DNA of 9,070 nucleotides from assembly GCA_020161965.1 (NCBI GenBank), contig JAIUNH010000122.1, positions 1 to 9,070 on the forward strand. The letters run 5' to 3'. Below are positions 5,648 to 9,070 of this stretch, piece after piece; position 1 is the stretch's first letter; each line of letters begins with the position of its first letter. The notes below the pieces were generated by a model. It made no database searches. It was not told the DNA's origin and saw only the letters and a list, made by a program, of their open reading frames with translations. Source of the DNA: Pseudomonadota bacterium (GTDB lineage: Bacteria > Pseudomonadota > Alphaproteobacteria > CACIAM-22H2). Position numbers and translations under genes: made by a program.

Positions 5648-6889
5648 ATGAACGACGAGTTTTACCGCATCAAGCGCCTGCCGCCCTACGTGTTCGCCGA
5701 AGTGAACGCGCAGAAGGCTACGGCACGAGCTGCGGGCGACGACGTCGTCGATCTCGGCATGGGCAATCCGGACCTTCCCACGCCAGCACACATCGTCGCG
5801 AAGCTGACCGAGGCTGTGCAGGATCCGCGCACGCATCGCTATTCGACGTCGCGCGGCATTCCCGGTTTGCGCAGGGCGCACGCCGCCTATTACGCGCGCC
5901 GCTTCAATGTCGATCTCGATCCGGAAACGGAAACGATCGTCACGCTGGGTTCGAAGGAAGGCCTCGCCAACCTCGCCCAAGCGATCACCAGCCCCGGCGA
6001 CGTGATCCTGGTGCCGAACCCGAGCTACCCGATCCATCCCTACGGCTTCATCATGGCGGGCGCTTCGATCCGCCATCTGCCGACGGATGTGTCCACACCC
6101 GAAGGCGTCGAAGTCTTTTTCGCGAGCCTGGAGCGCGCGGTGAAGCATTCGGTGCCCAAGCCCGTGGCGCTGATCTTGAACTATCCGTCGAACCCGACGG
6201 CGCAGGTCGTCGATCGCGGCTTCTACGAGCGTTGCGTCGGCTATTGCCGCACGCATGGGATTTGGATCCTGTCGGATCTGGCCTATTCGGAGATTTTCTT
6301 CGACGGCAATCCGCCGCCGTCGATCCTGGAAATCCCTGGCGCCAAGGATGTCGCGGTCGAGTTCACGTCGATGTCGAAGACCTATTCGATGGCCGGCTGG
6401 CGTGTCGGCTTCGCGGCGGGCAACAAGACGCTGATCAAAGCCCTGTCGCGCATCAAGAGCTATCTCGACTACGGCGCCTTCACGCCCGTGCAGGTCGCGG
6501 CCACCGCCGCGTTGAACGGGCCGCAGGAATGCGTGGCCGAGGCGCGCGAGATCTATCGCCAGCGCCGCGACGTGTTGATCCAAGGTCTGGCACAAGCGGG
6601 CTGGCACGTGCCGAGCCCGCCCGCGTCGATGTTCGCCTGGGCGCCGATCCCGCCGCAATTCGCGCATCTGGGTTCGCTCGAATTCTCGAAGCGATTGATG
6701 GCGGGGGCCAACGTCGCGGTGGCGCCGGGCATCGGCTTCGGCGAATACGGCGACACGCATGTGCGCATGGCGTTGGTCGAGAACGTGCACCGCATCCGTC
6801 AGGCGGTGCGCAAGATCAAGACGTTCCTCGCAGATCCCGAGCGTCTGCCCGAGCCGCCGACGCAGAAACTCGCGAAGAAACACGCATGA
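5648..6889 (+). CDS. alaC: AlaC-type PLP-dependent aminotransferase (alanine transaminase)
   Basis: The 413-residue fold-type I aminotransferase closely follows E. coli AlaC from end to end: RLPPYVF (10-16), GNPD (39-42), HRYSTSRGIPGLRRA (63-77), GSKEGLA (101-107), LVPNPSYPIHPYG (121-133), MAGWRVGF (248-255) and GIGFGEYGDTHVR (361-373). Cofactor and substrate residues are all present: Tyr127, Asn182, Asp210, Tyr213, the PLP lysine Lys244 (in SMSKTY) and Arg373 for the substrate carboxylate. AlaC makes alanine from pyruvate and glutamate. Homologues in this group are often labelled LL-diaminopimelate aminotransferase, and the specificity cannot be settled from sequence. AGAAGG lies 12 bases before the ATG, rather far. 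The stop overlaps the hom start in ATGA, so the two genes are translationally coupled. Confidence 0.93.
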   Translation: MNDEFYRIKRLPPYVFAEVNAQKATARAAGDDVVDLGMGNPDLPTPAHIVAKLTEAVQDPRTHRYSTSRGIPGLRRAHAAYYARRFNVDLDPETETIVTLGSKEGLANLAQAITSPGDVILVPNPSYPIHPYGFIMAGASIRHLPTDVSTPEGVEVFFASLERAVKHSVPKPVALILNYPSNPTAQVVDRGFYERCVGYCRTHGIWILSDLAYSEIFFDGNPPPSILEIPGAKDVAVEFTSMSKTYSMAGWRVGFAAGNKTLIKALSRIKSYLDYGAFTPVQVAATAALNGPQECVAEAREIYRQRRDVLIQGLAQAGWHVPSPPASMFAWAPIPPQFAHLGSLEFSKRLMAGANVAVAPGIGFGEYGDTHVRMALVENVHRIRQAVRKIKTFLADPERLPEPPTQKLAKKHA

Positions 6890-8181
6890 GCGCCGCACCT
6901 CTCGATATCGCCGTCGCCGGCCTCGGCACGGTCGGCGCCGGCGTCATCAAGCTGATCGAAGCCAACGGCGCGTTGATCGCGCGGCGCGGCGGGCGGCCTT
7001 TGCGGGTCGTCGCCGTGGCCGCACGCGAGCGCAAGAAAGATCGTGGCGTCGATCTGTCCAAGGTCCAATGGTTCGACGACGCGTCGCGCATGGCGGCCGA
7101 GGCCAAATGCGACGTGGTCGTGGAGCTGATCGGCGGGGCCGACGGTATCGCGCATGCCACGGTCGCAGCGGCGTTGAACGCGGGCAAGCACGTCGTCACC
7201 GCGAATAAGGCGCTGCTCGCCCATCGCGGTACGGAACTCGCGCGCGTGGCCGAGGATAAGGGCCTGACCATCGCTTACGAAGCGGCGGTCGCGGGCGGCA
7301 TTCCGATCATCAAGGCGATCCGCGAAGGTCTCGCCGGCAATCGCGTGTCGCGCGTCTACGGCATCCTCAACGGGACGTGCAATTACATCCTCACGCGGAT
7401 GCGCAAATCGGGCGAAGCGTTCGCCGACGTGTTGGCCGATGCGCAGAAGCTGGGCTACGCCGAAGCTGATCCCAGCTTCGACGTCGACGGCATCGATGCC
7501 GCACATAAGCTCGCGATCCTTGCGGGTGTCGCGTTCGGCACGCGCATCGATTTCCCCGGCGTGCATGTCGAAGGTATTCGCCGCATCGGGCCGGAGGATA
7601 TCCAGTTCGCGCGTGAGCTTGGGTTTCGCATCAAGCTGCTGGGCATCGCCGAGTTGACCGAGGCGGGGCTGATGCAGCGTGTGCATCCATGCATGGTGCC
7701 GCTGGAAACGCCGATCGCGCATGTCGAAGACGTCTATAACGCGGTCGTCGCCGAAGGCGATTTTGTCGGCCGTTTGGTTTGCGAAGGGCGTGGGGCAGGG
7801 GCGGGACCGACGGCGTCGGCCGTCGTCGCCGATATCGTCGATATCGCGCATGGCCGCCGGCCGATGACGTTCCAATTGCCGGCCGCCGAACTCGCGGCAC
7901 CCAACCGCTTGCCGGTCGCGGCGCGCAAAGGCAGCTATTACATCCGTCTCGACGTGGTCGATCGCCCCGGCGTGATGGCCGACGTGACCGCGACGTTGCG
8001 CGACGAGAATGTCAGCCTCGCGTCGATGCTCCAGCGCGGCCGCGCACCGGGCGAACGCGTGCCCGTCGTGCTGGTGACGCATGAGACCGAGGAAGCCGGC
8101 ATGCGCCGCGCCCTCGATCGCATTTCCAAACTCGGCGCCGTGCTCGAAGAACCGCACGTCGTCCGGATCGAACGTTTCTGA
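6886..8181 (+). CDS. hom: Homoserine dehydrogenase with C-terminal ACT domain
   Basis: The 431-residue enzyme reduces aspartate semialdehyde to homoserine with NAD(P)H, the branch point towards threonine, isoleucine and methionine. The N-terminal nucleotide-binding domain carries GLGTVG (12-17) and TANK (105-108). The catalytic domain has YEAAVAGGIPIIKAI (131-145) and LNGTCNYI (161-168). Glu193, Asp204 and Lys208 reproduce the spacing of the yeast catalytic residues E208, D219 and K223. About 349-431 is an ACT domain (RLDVVDRPGVMADV), typical of monofunctional bacterial enzymes inhibited by threonine. There is no aspartokinase domain. The ATG overlaps the alaC stop by 4 bases. The hom frame has no stop back to about 5614, through the alaC region, but the ATG at 6886 gives the exact family N-terminus, so no fusion is implied. 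Confidence 0.97.
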   Translation: MSAAPLDIAVAGLGTVGAGVIKLIEANGALIARRGGRPLRVVAVAARERKKDRGVDLSKVQWFDDASRMAAEAKCDVVVELIGGADGIAHATVAAALNAGKHVVTANKALLAHRGTELARVAEDKGLTIAYEAAVAGGIPIIKAIREGLAGNRVSRVYGILNGTCNYILTRMRKSGEAFADVLADAQKLGYAEADPSFDVDGIDAAHKLAILAGVAFGTRIDFPGVHVEGIRRIGPEDIQFARELGFRIKLLGIAELTEAGLMQRVHPCMVPLETPIAHVEDVYNAVVAEGDFVGRLVCEGRGAGAGPTASAVVADIVDIAHGRRPMTFQLPAAELAAPNRLPVAARKGSYYIRLDVVDRPGVMADVTATLRDENVSLASMLQRGRAPGERVPVVLVTHETEEAGMRRALDRISKLGAVLEEPHVVRIERF

Positions 8182-8182
8182 C

Positions 8183-8188
8183 GGGAGG
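8183..8188 (+). promoter_or_regulatory. Ribosome binding site that decides the glpX TTG start
   Basis: GGGAGG (8183-8188) lies 8 bases before TTG at 8197 in the 15-base hom/glpX gap. No such motif precedes the next in-frame ATG at 8239, so the rare TTG is the better start. Confidence 0.75.
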
Positions 8189-8196
8189 AAGTAACC

Positions 8197-9070
<874 letters not shown>

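Noticed and set aside
5540..5650. Threonine/isoleucine-type attenuator ahead of alaC-hom
   Set aside because: No short leader frame with Thr/Ile/Val codon runs and no terminator hairpin with a U-tract can be seen.
5549..6898. A minus-strand open frame of 449 codons opposite alaC
   Set aside because: Mirror frame of a clear aminotransferase; no domain and no ribosome binding site.
5614..8181. One plus-strand open frame of 855 codons, as if hom had a 424-residue N-terminal extension
   Set aside because: The extension reads alaC in the wrong frame as Arg/Ser-rich nonsense. The ATG at 6886 gives the normal Hom N-terminus and the usual ATGA coupling.

Overview
The window reads as ordinary chromosomal DNA of a high-GC alphaproteobacterium, most likely Rhodospirillales-like. 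This rests on the strong G/C bias at third codon positions, the class I polyhydroxyalkanoate (PHA) synthase, and the tight alaC-hom-glpX cluster. The taxon is an inference; no rRNA or other marker is present. I see no tRNA or rRNA gene, insertion sequence, phage gene, CRISPR array or toxin-antitoxin pair, and I found no evidence for a new multi-gene system.

Left block (1-3439, minus strand). A secreted DUF1800-family protein enters from the right and runs off the left edge. After its DUF1800 part it carries what looks like a calcium-dependent carbohydrate-binding (CBM60-like) module, cut by the window edge. Upstream of it is phaC, a complete class I PHA synthase with an intact Cys-Asp-His triad. 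The 136-base gap between them holds two clean hairpins with 8-base loops and a 9-base direct repeat.

Middle block (3440-5461). A plus-strand lipoprotein gene diverges from phaC across a 77-base gap whose AT-rich core offers a -10 box on each strand. The protein has a Pro/Ala-rich linker and a degenerate OmpA-like C-terminal domain. It converges on azlD so tightly that both stop codons share one CTAG. azlC and azlD (minus strand, stop/start overlap TGATG) encode a two-part branched-chain amino-acid exporter.

Right block (5462-9070, plus strand). A 186-base divergent intergenic region leads into alaC (PLP aminotransferase), hom (homoserine dehydrogenase, ATGA overlap with alaC) and glpX (class II fructose-1,6-bisphosphatase, 15-base gap, TTG start, truncated by the right edge). 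They look like one operon for amino-acid synthesis and gluconeogenesis. AzlCD next to alaC-hom puts an amino-acid exporter beside enzymes for alanine and for the homoserine-threonine-isoleucine route, a plausible functional pairing.

Very long open frames lie opposite phaC, alaC and hom/glpX. They are mirror frames caused by the high GC content and are not annotated.
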